A stretch of DNA of 64,000 nt from Aurantiacibacter marinus. Its GTDB lineage: Bacteria; Pseudomonadota; Alphaproteobacteria; Sphingomonadales; Sphingomonadaceae. The position numbers and the translations under genes were made by a program. Below are positions 54,224 to 62,913 of this stretch, piece by piece. Positions within the stretch are counted from its first letter, which is position 1, and every line of letters starts with the position of its first letter. Where the stretch lies: positions 310,001-374,000 of the forward strand of contig NZ_LDCP01000003.1 in the NCBI RefSeq assembly GCF_001021555.1, given 5' to 3'. The notes under the pieces were generated by a model, which ran no database searches, had not been told where the DNA came from, and saw only the letters and a list, made by a program, of their open reading frames with translations.

Positions 54224-55158
54224 CGAACCCAGTCCAATCCCATTTCCTCATAGACTTCGCGGTTCTCCGACCAGCGATCGTCCACCTTCACGTGCAGGAA
54301 AAGGTGCACCTTCACGCCAAGAATTTCGCTGAGTTCCTTGCGCGCAAGCTCGCCGATTTCCTTTATCCGGCGGCCGCCTTTACCCAGCACGATGGGTTTC
54401 TGGCTGTCGCGCATGATCACGATCTGCTGGCGCACTTCCACGCTGCCATCGGGCTTCACGGTGTAGCTTTCGGGGCGCACAGCGGCGTCGTAAGGCAATT
54501 CCTCGTGCAGTTGCCGATACAGCTGTTCGCGCGTCACTTCGGCGGCCAGCAGGCGTTCAGACGCGTCTGACACCTGATCTTCGGGATAGTGCCACGGGCT
54601 CTTGGGCATCAATTCGGCCAGACGATCCTTCAATTCCGGCACGCCGTCACCTGTTAATGCGGAGACGAAGAACACTTCGTCGAAATCGACAGCCGCGTTC
54701 AATTCCTCGGCCAGTGCGAGCAGCGGTTCTTTCACCGCGACATCAACCTTGTTCAGCACCAGCAGTTTGCGCTCGGGCCGGGTCTTGAGCACTTCCAGCA
54801 GCGGAAACAGTTCATGCCTCCGCTGTTTCACCGGATCAACGAGCAGTATCACCGCATCCGCGGCCTGCGCGCCTTCCCAGGCGGCGCTCACCATCGCGCG
54901 GTCCAGCCGGCGCTTCGGTTCGAAAATGCCGGGGGTGTCGACCAGCAGAAGCTGCGTTTCGGCCTGATCGGTCTTGTGCAGGGCAACGCCCAACAGCTTC
55001 GCCCGGGTGGTTTGCGCCTTGGCAGAAGTGATCGCGACCTTCTGGCCGACAAGCTGGTTGACCAGCGTGGATTTGCCCGCATTGGGCGCACCGATCACGG
55101 CGACCAGACCACATTTCGGGTCAGGCTTCGCGCCAGTTTCGGTATTGCTCTCAGTCAC
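54220..55158 (-). CDS. era: GTPase Era
   Basis: Ribosome biogenesis GTPase acting on 16S rRNA. The 312-residue protein has GAPNAGKS (23-30), VDTPGIFE, NKVDVA and a C-terminal KH domain (GKGGRRIKEIG). It follows rnc by a four-base overlap. Confidence 0.96.
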   Translation of the reverse strand: MTESNTETGAKPDPKCGLVAVIGAPNAGKSTLVNQLVGQKVAITSAKAQTTRAKLLGVALHKTDQAETQLLLVDTPGIFEPKRRLDRAMVSAAWEGAQAADAVILLVDPVKQRRHELFPLLEVLKTRPERKLLVLNKVDVAVKEPLLALAEELNAAVDFDEVFFVSALTGDGVPELKDRLAELMPKSPWHYPEDQVSDASERLLAAEVTREQLYRQLHEELPYDAAVRPESYTVKPDGSVEVRQQIVIMRDSQKPIVLGKGGRRIKEIGELARKELSEILGVKVHLFLHVKVDDRWSENREVYEEMGLDWVR

Positions 55159-55826
55159 CCAAATTTCTCCATAAATAGCCGAGCGGCTTCTGTTTCGGCA
55201 TCTTGCTTGCCACCCGCTGTTGCTTCGACTTCGCCGACTTTGTGGACCCTCACCTGCACGGTGAAGCGGCGCGCATGGTCAGGTCCGTCAGTCGAAACGA
55301 CCTGGTATTCCGGCGGACTGCGGCGGTTGCCCGCAGCCCATTCCTGCAATGCACTTTTGGGATGTTTGGATTTTCCGTCCGCACCGTCGACCGCGCCTTG
55401 CCAGAAACTGCGGATAAGGCCCTGCGTTGCATCATAACCGGCTTCAATGAAATTCGCGCCGATCAGCGACTCCATGATGTCACCCAGCACGTTGTCGCTA
55501 TCCTGCGCGCCATCCTCACGTGCCTGCTTGCCCATCAGGACATGCGGCGCGATGCCGATTTCCCGGGCTCGCGTCGCGCAGGCACCTTTGGATACCAGCG
55601 CGTTCAGGCGCTGCGCCATCTTGCCCTCATCCGACTTGCCATCGGCGTATAGCCAGTTCGCAATGGTGAGGCCCAGAACACGGTCGCCCAGGAATTCCAG
55701 ACGCTGATAATCGCGCGGCGCGCCAATACTGCCGTGGGTAAGAGCTTCGCACCAAAGGGCTTCATCGCTTACCGCAAAACCATGCCCCGTCAGCCAGGCC
55801 CGCGTTTCTGCATCAAGGACGTTCAT
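55155..55826 (-). CDS. rnc: Ribonuclease III
   Basis: Double-strand-specific endonuclease for rRNA and mRNA processing. About 223 residues with the signature RLEFLGDRVLGL and a C-terminal dsRNA-binding domain. ATG 55826 overlaps the lepB stop (ATGA); the open frame to 55910 is part of lepB. Middle gene of lepB-rnc-era. Confidence 0.95.
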   Translation of the reverse strand: MNVLDAETRAWLTGHGFAVSDEALWCEALTHGSIGAPRDYQRLEFLGDRVLGLTIANWLYADGKSDEGKMAQRLNALVSKGACATRAREIGIAPHVLMGKQAREDGAQDSDNVLGDIMESLIGANFIEAGYDATQGLIRSFWQGAVDGADGKSKHPKSALQEWAAGNRRSPPEYQVVSTDGPDHARRFTVQVRVHKVGEVEATAGGKQDAETEAARLFMEKFG

Positions 55827-56686
55827 ATCCCGCGCAGCATCCGGTTCCAGCGCGCGGCAGAAAACCATGTCCAGGGCAGCGCCCATTCGGCGCTTCCATC
55901 GGTAGACCAATACATGAAGCTGGCTTCTGCCACGAGATTGTCCTGCCCCACCAATCCGATTCCGCCGCCCGGTTCTGCGCGGAAACGGCTGTCGAGCGAA
56001 TTGTCGCGATTGTCGCCCATCAGGAACAGCTTGCCTTCGGGGACTATCACAGGCGCTGTATTGTCCTGCGGAAGATCGCCCATGTCGAGAATATTGTATG
56101 ACACGCCGCCAGGCAGAGTTTCACGGAACTGCGTGTAGGTACAGACCGGGCCCTCGGGGCCGGAAATACGTGTACCGCGGCAGTCATCACCAAGGATCAT
56201 CGGTAGAGTGAAATCCTCGATTCGCTCCATACCAACCGGCTCACCGTTCAAATGGAGCACACCGTCCACCATCTGCACGCTGTCGCCCGGCAGGCCAATA
56301 ACGCGTTTGATGTAGTCCGATTGGTCGATCGGGTGTTTGAAGATCACGATATCACCGCGGTCCGGTTCGCTTGCCAGAATCCGCCCGTCACCCATGTCTA
56401 CGTCAAACGGCAGCGAGAAGCGGGAATAGCCGTAAGACCATTTCTGCGAGAACAGATAGTCGCCGACGAGAAGGCGCGGCATCATGCTTTCCGATGGAAT
56501 GTTGAAGCTGGTGAAGAAGAAGGTGCGGAATATCACGACCACAATCACCAGCTTGATCAGGAAGGCGCCAAAGCTCCTCCAGTCTTCCTTTTCCTCCGGC
56601 TTGTCCGCCACGGCAGCATTGGCCCCGGCAGTTTGAGTTTTGCCAGAAGCGGGCTCTTCGATCTCTCTGATATGGTCTTGCGTCAT
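55823..56686 (-). CDS. lepB: Signal peptidase I
   Basis: Cleaves signal peptides at the outer face of the inner membrane. About 287 residues: one N-terminal helix (40-58), catalytic Ser67 in IPSESMMP, Lys127 in DYIKRVIGLPGD, and GDNRDNSLDSR. ATG 56686 is the likely start; an extended frame to 56764 is unsupported. First gene of lepB-rnc-era, divergent from pgi. Confidence 0.94.
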   Translation of the reverse strand: MTQDHIREIEEPASGKTQTAGANAAVADKPEEKEDWRSFGAFLIKLVIVVVIFRTFFFTSFNIPSESMMPRLLVGDYLFSQKWSYGYSRFSLPFDVDMGDGRILASEPDRGDIVIFKHPIDQSDYIKRVIGLPGDSVQMVDGVLHLNGEPVGMERIEDFTLPMILGDDCRGTRISGPEGPVCTYTQFRETLPGGVSYNILDMGDLPQDNTAPVIVPEGKLFLMGDNRDNSLDSRFRAEPGGGIGLVGQDNLVAEASFMYWSTDGSAEWALPWTWFSAARWNRMLRGI

Positions 56687-56787
56687 CGGGCAAAGGTCAT
56701 GTTGCGCGAAGTGGCGCGCGTCAAGCAAATCGGCAGGGACGAGCGAGAATTTGCGGGGTTGCAATCAGGGCTACAAGGGGGCAGCGC

Positions 56788-58362
56788 GTGAACACGACAA
56801 CGCCCGACAAAGAGGACTTACCGGTGACCCTGACACGCGACGAAGCATGGAACAAGCTCGCCCTGCATACAGATCCCACACTGGAAGATCTTTTTTCAGA
56901 GGATTCGGACCGGGTAGAAAAGTTCGCCAAACGGCTTGAACTGACCACCGGGCTGGCTGGGGGCGATGCCGACTGCGGTATCCTGTTCGACTGGTCCAAA
57001 ACCCATCTGACCGAAGATTTGCTGACCGATTTTGAAGCGCTGGCAGAGGCCGCTGGCTTTGATGACATGCGGGAAAAGATGTTTGCCGGCGAAATGGTCA
57101 ACCCGACCGAGGGACGCGCGGCTGAACATACCGCGCTGCGCGGCGTGGGCCTCGATACCAGCGTTGAAGAAGCGGATGCCTTGCGGGAGCGGATGAAGCT
57201 GCTCACTACAGCGCTGCACGAAGGCGCGTTCGGAGAGATCAAGCACCTCATTCACGTCGGCATAGGCGGCAGCGCGCTGGGCCCGGCGCTGGCGGTTGAT
57301 GCTTTGGCGCGTGATCTGCCGGTAGTGGATGTGCATGTCGTCTCCAACATCGACGGCGTGGCTTTGGAAGAAGCGTTTGCAGCGTGCGATCCGGCGACGA
57401 CCTTTGTGGCCGTCGCTTCCAAGACTTTCACCACCATCGAAACCATGACCAATGCGCAAAGCGTGTTGAAATGGCTGGCGGACAGCGGCGTTGATGATCC
57501 CACGGGCCGCGTTATCGCGCTCACCGCCGCGCCTGAAAAGGCCGTGGAATGGGGAGTCGATGAAACGCGCATCCTGCCGTTCGCGGAAAGCGTGGGCGGG
57601 CGGTATTCGCTGTGGAGCTCTATCGGCTTTCCGATAGCAGTGGCCGTGGGCTGGGACGATTTTCAGGCGATGCTGGATGGTGCAGCGCGTGTGGACGCGC
57701 ATTTCCGTGACGCAAACGGACGCGAAAATCTGCCGCTGCGTGCGGCCTTTGCGGATCTGTTCTACTCTCGCATCAAGGGCGCGCAAACCCGCGCCGTATT
57801 CGCCTATGACGAACGGCTGCGGTTGCTGCCTGATTACTTGCAACAGCTCGAAATGGAATCGAACGGCAAAAGCGTGACGGTGGACGGCCATCCTGCTGGC
57901 CCGACGGCGCCGATCACATGGGGCGGGGTGGGCACCGATGCGCAGCATGCGGTGTTCCAATTGCTTCACCAGGGCACGCATCTGATCCCTGTCGATTTCA
58001 TCGCGAGTGTGGAGGCGGGCGACACTTTGGACGCGGCGCATCACACGATCCTGCTGATGAACTGCTTTGCCCAAGGCGCAGCGCTGATGGCAGGCAAGCA
58101 TTCCGACGATCCGCATCGCAACTACCCCGGCAACCGCCCATCGGCCACGATCCTGTGTGATGATCTTGACGCGATGACTTTCGGCGCGCTGGTGGCTTTC
58201 CACGAACACCGCACCTTTGCCAATGCCGTGCTGATGGACATTAACCCGTTCGACCAGTTCGGCGTGGAACTGGGCAAGGAAATCGCCAACAAGATTGAAA
58301 AGGGCGGAGAGCGGTTTGATGCTAGTACCGAGGCCTTGCTGAAGGCTGCTGGGTTGGGTTGA
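56788..58362 (+). CDS. pgi: Glucose-6-phosphate isomerase
   Basis: Interconverts glucose- and fructose-6-phosphate; 524 residues with GIGGSALGP, VASKTFTTIETM and MESNGKSVT-type motifs. GTG start 56788 with ggggg upstream. Divergent from lepB; a REP-like palindrome follows. Confidence 0.95.
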   Translation: MNTTTPDKEDLPVTLTRDEAWNKLALHTDPTLEDLFSEDSDRVEKFAKRLELTTGLAGGDADCGILFDWSKTHLTEDLLTDFEALAEAAGFDDMREKMFAGEMVNPTEGRAAEHTALRGVGLDTSVEEADALRERMKLLTTALHEGAFGEIKHLIHVGIGGSALGPALAVDALARDLPVVDVHVVSNIDGVALEEAFAACDPATTFVAVASKTFTTIETMTNAQSVLKWLADSGVDDPTGRVIALTAAPEKAVEWGVDETRILPFAESVGGRYSLWSSIGFPIAVAVGWDDFQAMLDGAARVDAHFRDANGRENLPLRAAFADLFYSRIKGAQTRAVFAYDERLRLLPDYLQQLEMESNGKSVTVDGHPAGPTAPITWGGVGTDAQHAVFQLLHQGTHLIPVDFIASVEAGDTLDAAHHTILLMNCFAQGAALMAGKHSDDPHRNYPGNRPSATILCDDLDAMTFGALVAFHEHRTFANAVLMDINPFDQFGVELGKEIANKIEKGGERFDASTEALLKAAGLG

Positions 58363-58397
58363 GTGTGGTCTAAAATTTCGCGGGCCTCTTACGACGT

Positions 58398-58431
58398 CCG
58401 TTCGCCCCCAAGCTTGTTGAAGGGCGAACGG
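58398..58431. repeat. REP-like intergenic palindrome
   Basis: CCGTTCGCCC (58398-58407) pairs with GGGCGAACGG (58422-58431), loop containing agcttgttga, resembling the dispersed gagcttgtcgaag-type palindromes of sphingomonads. It follows pgi by 35 bases. Confidence 0.5.
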
Positions 58432-58488
58432 CTGGAGGGGCGTGACGTTACATTTGCCACCGGTCTCAACACCACCTAAGCCTCCCAA

Positions 58489-58974
58489 ATGACCTTCCAA
58501 CTCACCTTTGCCATCGTCTGGGCCATCATTCTGGCTATCGGGGGAGGGCTGCTTACGAAAATCGAGCAGTGGTATTTCGACCTCAATAAGCCAAGCTGGC
58601 AGCCGCCTGACTGGCTGTTTGGCCCTGCGTGGACCACGATCTTCCTGCTTTCCGGCTGGGCCTTCGTGCGCAGCTATCCTGCGGCAGAGGCGGCGGGTGA
58701 GGCCAGCTTCCTCATCACGCTCTATGTTATCAATGGCATCGCCAATTTCGTGTGGTCACCGGTGTTCTTCACTCTAAGGCGGCCTGATTGGGCATTGTGG
58801 GAAGTGCCGTTCCTGTGGCTCTCCGTCCTCGCGCTTACGGTGTTCCTGCGCCAGTGGGATGTGCTCGCCAGCTGGCTGATCGTGCCGTATCTGGTGTGGG
58901 TCAGCTTTGCGACGATCCTGAACTGGAAAATCGTGCAGCTGAACAAGCCTTTCGGCGGACCTGTTAACACCTGA
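58489..58974 (+). CDS. TspO/MBR family protein
   Basis: Five-helix membrane protein of 161 residues with LNKPSWQPPDWLFGPAWTTIFLLSG and the WSPVFF motif of TspO, a tetrapyrrole-binding sensor/transporter family. It stands alone before a helicase gene. Confidence 0.9.
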   Translation: MTFQLTFAIVWAIILAIGGGLLTKIEQWYFDLNKPSWQPPDWLFGPAWTTIFLLSGWAFVRSYPAAEAAGEASFLITLYVINGIANFVWSPVFFTLRRPDWALWEVPFLWLSVLALTVFLRQWDVLASWLIVPYLVWVSFATILNWKIVQLNKPFGGPVNT

Positions 58975-58987
58975 CACGCGAAATGCT

Positions 58988-59187
58988 TTGACATTCATGC
59001 TGCGCTGCACCACATGGGCGGCATCGAGGCGTGCGCTAGCGTGAAGCGGCAGTAGTGAGAAAGCTACAGTCCCCAGCAGCCCTTCGGTTCTTCTAATGGA
59101 CTTCCCTTTTCACGCGGGTCGTTTGACACCCGCGCCGCGAGAGCTGTTGCTCTGCGCGCCGCATATTATGCGAGTTTACTACACAAC
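58988..59187 (+). promoter_or_regulatory. Promoter and structured leader of the helicase gene
   Basis: TTGACA (58988-58993) with a weak -10 about 17 bases on. The leader of about 170 bases contains CGCGGGT/ACCCGCG (59113-59119 with 59128-59134) and AGAG/CTCT hairpins. DEAD-box helicase mRNAs are often controlled by such leaders (inference). Confidence 0.4.
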
Positions 59188-60618
59188 ATGACTATTCAAT
59201 TCACAGACCTCGGTCTGTCGCAGCCCATCCTGCAAGCGCTGGATATGAAGGGCTATAAAGAGCCTACGCCAATTCAGGCGCAGGCCATTCCGGCGGTTCT
59301 TCAGGGCCGTGACCTTTTGGGTATTGCGCAAACGGGCACCGGCAAGACCGCTGCTTTCATGCTTCCCAGCATCGATAATCTGCGCAAGTCCGACAACCAG
59401 ATTCCTTTCAAGAGCTGCCGTATGCTTGTTCTCGCCCCGACGCGTGAACTGGCCGGGCAGATTGCCGAATCCGCCAAGGATTATGGCGCACTTGCCGGTA
59501 TGAAGGTCCATTCAATCGTTGGCGGAACCTCCGTCGGCAAGGATCGCAACAAGCTGCACCGCGGCACGGATATTCTGGTGGCGACACCGGGCCGTCTGCT
59601 CGATCTGATCGACCAGAAGGCATTGAACCTTTCCGGCGTGGAAGTGCTGGTATTGGACGAAGCCGACCAGATGCTTGACCTCGGCTTTATTCACGCCCTG
59701 CGCCGCATTAGCGAGCTGGTCCCTGATAGCCGCCAGACCCTGTTCTTCAGCGCCACCATGCCGAAGCAGATCAAGGAACTGGTCAGCAAATATTGCAAAA
59801 ACCCGGTCACCGTTTCGGTAACCCCGGCTGCCTCCACCGCAGAGCGGATCGACCAGTATCTGTATATGGTCCAGCAGGACGAAAAGCAGGCGCTGCTCGA
59901 AATGATCCTGCTCGAACGTCATCCCACGCCCGGCAAGTTCGAACGGGTGCTGATTTTTACCCGCACGAAGCACGGTGCAGACCGGTTGGTGAAGAAGCTG
60001 GCGACTGCCAACATCCCCGCCAATGCAATCCACGGCAACAAGAGCCAGCCGCAGCGTGTGCGCGCCCTGGATGAATTCAAGCGGGCGAAAACCCCGATCC
60101 TTATTGCGACCGATGTGGCCGCGCGCGGGATCGACATTCCCGGCGTTAGCCACGTGATCAATTACGAACTGCCCAATGTGCCGGAGCAATATGTTCACCG
60201 CATTGGCCGGACCGCGCGCGCTGGTGCCGATGGTATCGCCATCGCATTCTGTGCAGAGGATGAGCGTCAGTATCTGAAGGATATCTGCCGCAACACCGAC
60301 GCCGAGTTCGAACGTTTGGACTTGCCGGAAAACTTCCGCGCAGTTGTCGAAGGTGTCGGCCCGACAAAGCCTGCCGCCAAGCAGCAACAGCAGCGCGTAA
60401 AGCCCAAGCCGCGCGGTGGTTCATCCGAACGTAGTCGCCATTCCGGTGCCAGCGCCGGTGGCGGTGGACGTCCGCAGGGCGGCCGCAGCGGTGGTCAGGG
60501 TGGCCAGCGCAGCGGTGGTCAGGGTGGTCAGGGCGGCAATCGTCGTCGCAGTGGCGGCGGCGGTGGCGGTCGTCCCGGTGGCGGCGGCGGGGGCGGTCGC
60601 GGCCGATCACAAGGCTGA
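59188..60618 (+). CDS. DEAD-box RNA helicase (RhlE-like)
   Basis: A 476-residue ATP-dependent RNA helicase: Q motif, AQTGTGKT (47-54), DEAD (157-160), SAT, and HRIGRTAR. After about residue 396 comes a Gly/Arg/Gln-rich tail that probably aids RNA binding and condensate formation. It has a long structured leader. Confidence 0.92.
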   Translation: MTIQFTDLGLSQPILQALDMKGYKEPTPIQAQAIPAVLQGRDLLGIAQTGTGKTAAFMLPSIDNLRKSDNQIPFKSCRMLVLAPTRELAGQIAESAKDYGALAGMKVHSIVGGTSVGKDRNKLHRGTDILVATPGRLLDLIDQKALNLSGVEVLVLDEADQMLDLGFIHALRRISELVPDSRQTLFFSATMPKQIKELVSKYCKNPVTVSVTPAASTAERIDQYLYMVQQDEKQALLEMILLERHPTPGKFERVLIFTRTKHGADRLVKKLATANIPANAIHGNKSQPQRVRALDEFKRAKTPILIATDVAARGIDIPGVSHVINYELPNVPEQYVHRIGRTARAGADGIAIAFCAEDERQYLKDICRNTDAEFERLDLPENFRAVVEGVGPTKPAAKQQQQRVKPKPRGGSSERSRHSGASAGGGGRPQGGRSGGQGGQRSGGQGGQGGNRRRSGGGGGGRPGGGGGGGRGRSQG

Positions 60619-60641
60619 GCGAAGCAGCTTTATGTCACTTG

Positions 60642-60686
60642 GCGGGGCGCAAGGTTGCTCTGCAAGGCTTAGGCGCCTTGCCCCGC
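60642..60686. repeat. Hairpin between convergent genes
   Basis: GCGGGGC and AAGG (60642-60654) pair with CCTT and GCCCCGC (60676-60686) with a GC bulge, between the helicase and PAP2 genes. Possible bidirectional terminator without T-run. Confidence 0.35.
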
Positions 60687-61687
60687 TAGGTAGCTGCCCT
60701 TGCGCCAGCGCGGATTGTTGAAACCCGCAAGGCGGGCATCGGAAGCTTTTCGATCCGGCCTGCGATATGCCAGATAGGTACAACCAGAACCAACGCCACA
60801 ATCGCGTCTAGCGCATAGTGCCACCCAAGATGCACCGAAGCTACGAAGACAAGACCTTCGAATGCGATGGCAATCCAGAGCTGCCAGCCGTTTCCGAAGC
60901 GGTCATGCACCATCCAGATCAGCAACAGATAAAGGGCGTTGTGCATAGACGGCATTGCACTGATGCCCTTTCCAAATCCGGGTGAGCCGAAACTCTCGAG
61001 CAGGTACTCCTGCGTGCGTGCAGCTATCAGATCGGGCGGTAGTATTGCTGTAAGATCGGCGAAACGGGGATCGCCATAGAAATGCTGCATGTAAACCGGC
61101 CCGGCCGAGGAAAGAAGCAATGCGGCCCAAATTCCGATGACGAACCAGCACATCATGATTGCCAGCGTGGATCGTCTGCTGAACGCCCTATCCTTTGAAA
61201 AGCACACCCACAGGGTCATTCCAACCGTCACGACCATACAAGGTGTGACATAGAACATATCCAGGAATCGCGTAGCATTTTCACCCAGAAGCGCATGGGT
61301 AATACGCCATGGGTCCTTGCCGAACAGCAATGCATCCGCATCGGCCAGCCATGGATCGGCGTAAAATGGGATCAGGGCCGGAATGGACACCTTCAGGACC
61401 ATGTACACCTGCATCATGAGGCTGAGCGCGACGAGGAACAAAGCGCCCTCCACAAGGTGGGCGCGGTTCATTCTCAGGGTACGCAAAATGATTGCCGTTG
61501 GCCGCTGCATGCGCTTGCCTGCAACTCGCAAGAACAGCAAGGTAGCAGCAATCAGGAAGAGCCACACAAGCAATAATGACTGCAGATATACGGCGTAAAT
61601 AACCCCGCCCAGGTCAAACGACGGTGTGACCACCGCGAAGCCGAGGTGGAGCGCGAGAAATAAGCCAAAAAACACCCGAGTATCCAT
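60686..61687 (-). CDS. PAP2 phosphatase / Aur1-type inositolphosphotransferase-like membrane protein
   Basis: A 333-residue protein with about six to eight helices and the PAP2 catalytic pattern SAMPSMHNAL and SVHLGWHYALD. This arrangement is shared with Aur1/Ipt-type inositol phosphorylceramide synthases. Sphingomonads make sphingolipids, so a head-group transferase role is possible but unproven; a lipid phosphatase is the plain reading. Confidence 0.8.
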   Translation of the reverse strand: MDTRVFFGLFLALHLGFAVVTPSFDLGGVIYAVYLQSLLLVWLFLIAATLLFLRVAGKRMQRPTAIILRTLRMNRAHLVEGALFLVALSLMMQVYMVLKVSIPALIPFYADPWLADADALLFGKDPWRITHALLGENATRFLDMFYVTPCMVVTVGMTLWVCFSKDRAFSRRSTLAIMMCWFVIGIWAALLLSSAGPVYMQHFYGDPRFADLTAILPPDLIAARTQEYLLESFGSPGFGKGISAMPSMHNALYLLLIWMVHDRFGNGWQLWIAIAFEGLVFVASVHLGWHYALDAIVALVLVVPIWHIAGRIEKLPMPALRVSTIRAGARAAT

Positions 61688-61812
61688 TCCACGTGATTGG
61701 CCTAAATTGGTTAATTTGCGCTTTCCGGACCCAGATCGCTATCATAGCCAAATATTAAGCATCGAAGCCCAAGGCTTCCCGTCATGTTTCATGCCGGGGA
61801 GCTTTTGGCGTT

Positions 61813-62841
61813 ATGATCAGAACCAAGACCACGTTGGTTGTCGGCGCGGGCGCCAGTTGTGAATTGCAATTCCCTGATGGCCGCGAATTGCTGGCACGTA
61901 TTGCTGCGGGATTTGACTTCCAGCGCCTTGGCGGCGGTCTTGAAAGCGAAGATATCGCCGCCATGGACGCGCAGATCGGCGCTATTGCCAAAAAGGCCCG
62001 CGTAAAGAAGAATGACTTGCTCGAAGCAGGGCAAGTGATCCGATCTGCCGCGCGCATTTCCCATTCCATCGACGCAATCCTTGAACAGCACGGCGACAAT
62101 CCAATGGTGTTGGCGGTCGGCAAACTCGCCATTGCGCACTACATTCTTGGGGCGGAGGCGGCATCTCCGCTGGGCAGTGAGCCGCGCGATCCCGGCGATC
62201 TGCCCGTGCGTGGCACCGAAAACTGGCTGTTCCAGCTATCCCGCGCGATTTTCAACGGCGTGCCCCGTGCAAAGGCGGAAAGCTGCTTCGACAATCTCTC
62301 CGTCATTTCGTTCAACTACGACCGGTCAGTCGAAAATTATCTGCCGTGGGCGATGCATATGGCTTTTGGCATGAGCCTGACCGAAGCACGCGCGCTGGTC
62401 GCGGAAAAGCTGCGGATAATCCATGTCTATGGTGTCCCCGGCAAACTTGAATGGCAGACGGACGAAATGCCCATTGCCGATTGGGGCGAGGTTGCACCGG
62501 AAGACTTCCCATCTGTCGTGGAACAGCTTCACACCGCTACGGAACGCGCTGAACAGCGCGGTTTCAAGCGGCATGTTCTGGGCGAAGTGGTACAGGGCAA
62601 GCGGCTTGTATTTCTCGGCTTTGGCTTTGATGCGATGAACTGTGCGATGCTTTTCGATGCGCCGTTCGAACACAATCCCGATGTCCTGGTCACCATGCCG
62701 GGAGCCAGCGCGACGGAGCGCAACGCTGTGATGCGGCTGCTCAAGCGGCAGGCAGGGATCAAGGATGAAAGCCTCATCACACTGGAGGACCTTCGCGCGT
62801 GGCAATTGATGCGCGATTACGCGCCTTTCCTGGAAAGTTAG
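61813..62841 (+). CDS. SIR2-like domain protein
   Basis: A 342-residue protein with an N-terminal Rossmann loop TLVVGAGASCELQFPDG, SFNYDRSVENYL, IIHVYG and FLGFGFDAMN, the pattern of stand-alone SIR2-like domains found in many antiphage NADases and in proteins of unknown role. No partner defence gene is beside it. It may use or hydrolyse NAD+. Confidence 0.72.
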   Translation: MIRTKTTLVVGAGASCELQFPDGRELLARIAAGFDFQRLGGGLESEDIAAMDAQIGAIAKKARVKKNDLLEAGQVIRSAARISHSIDAILEQHGDNPMVLAVGKLAIAHYILGAEAASPLGSEPRDPGDLPVRGTENWLFQLSRAIFNGVPRAKAESCFDNLSVISFNYDRSVENYLPWAMHMAFGMSLTEARALVAEKLRIIHVYGVPGKLEWQTDEMPIADWGEVAPEDFPSVVEQLHTATERAEQRGFKRHVLGEVVQGKRLVFLGFGFDAMNCAMLFDAPFEHNPDVLVTMPGASATERNAVMRLLKRQAGIKDESLITLEDLRAWQLMRDYAPFLES

Positions 62842-62913
62842 AAACCATGCCCGGTTGCGGGACGTATAGTGTTGGACCATAGCGCAAACCTCGCGCCAAA
62901 GGAGCCAGCTTGC

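Noticed and set aside
56896-58500. 534-codon open frame opposite pgi
   Set aside because: Antisense shadow of the intact glucose-6-phosphate isomerase; no family features or ribosome site.
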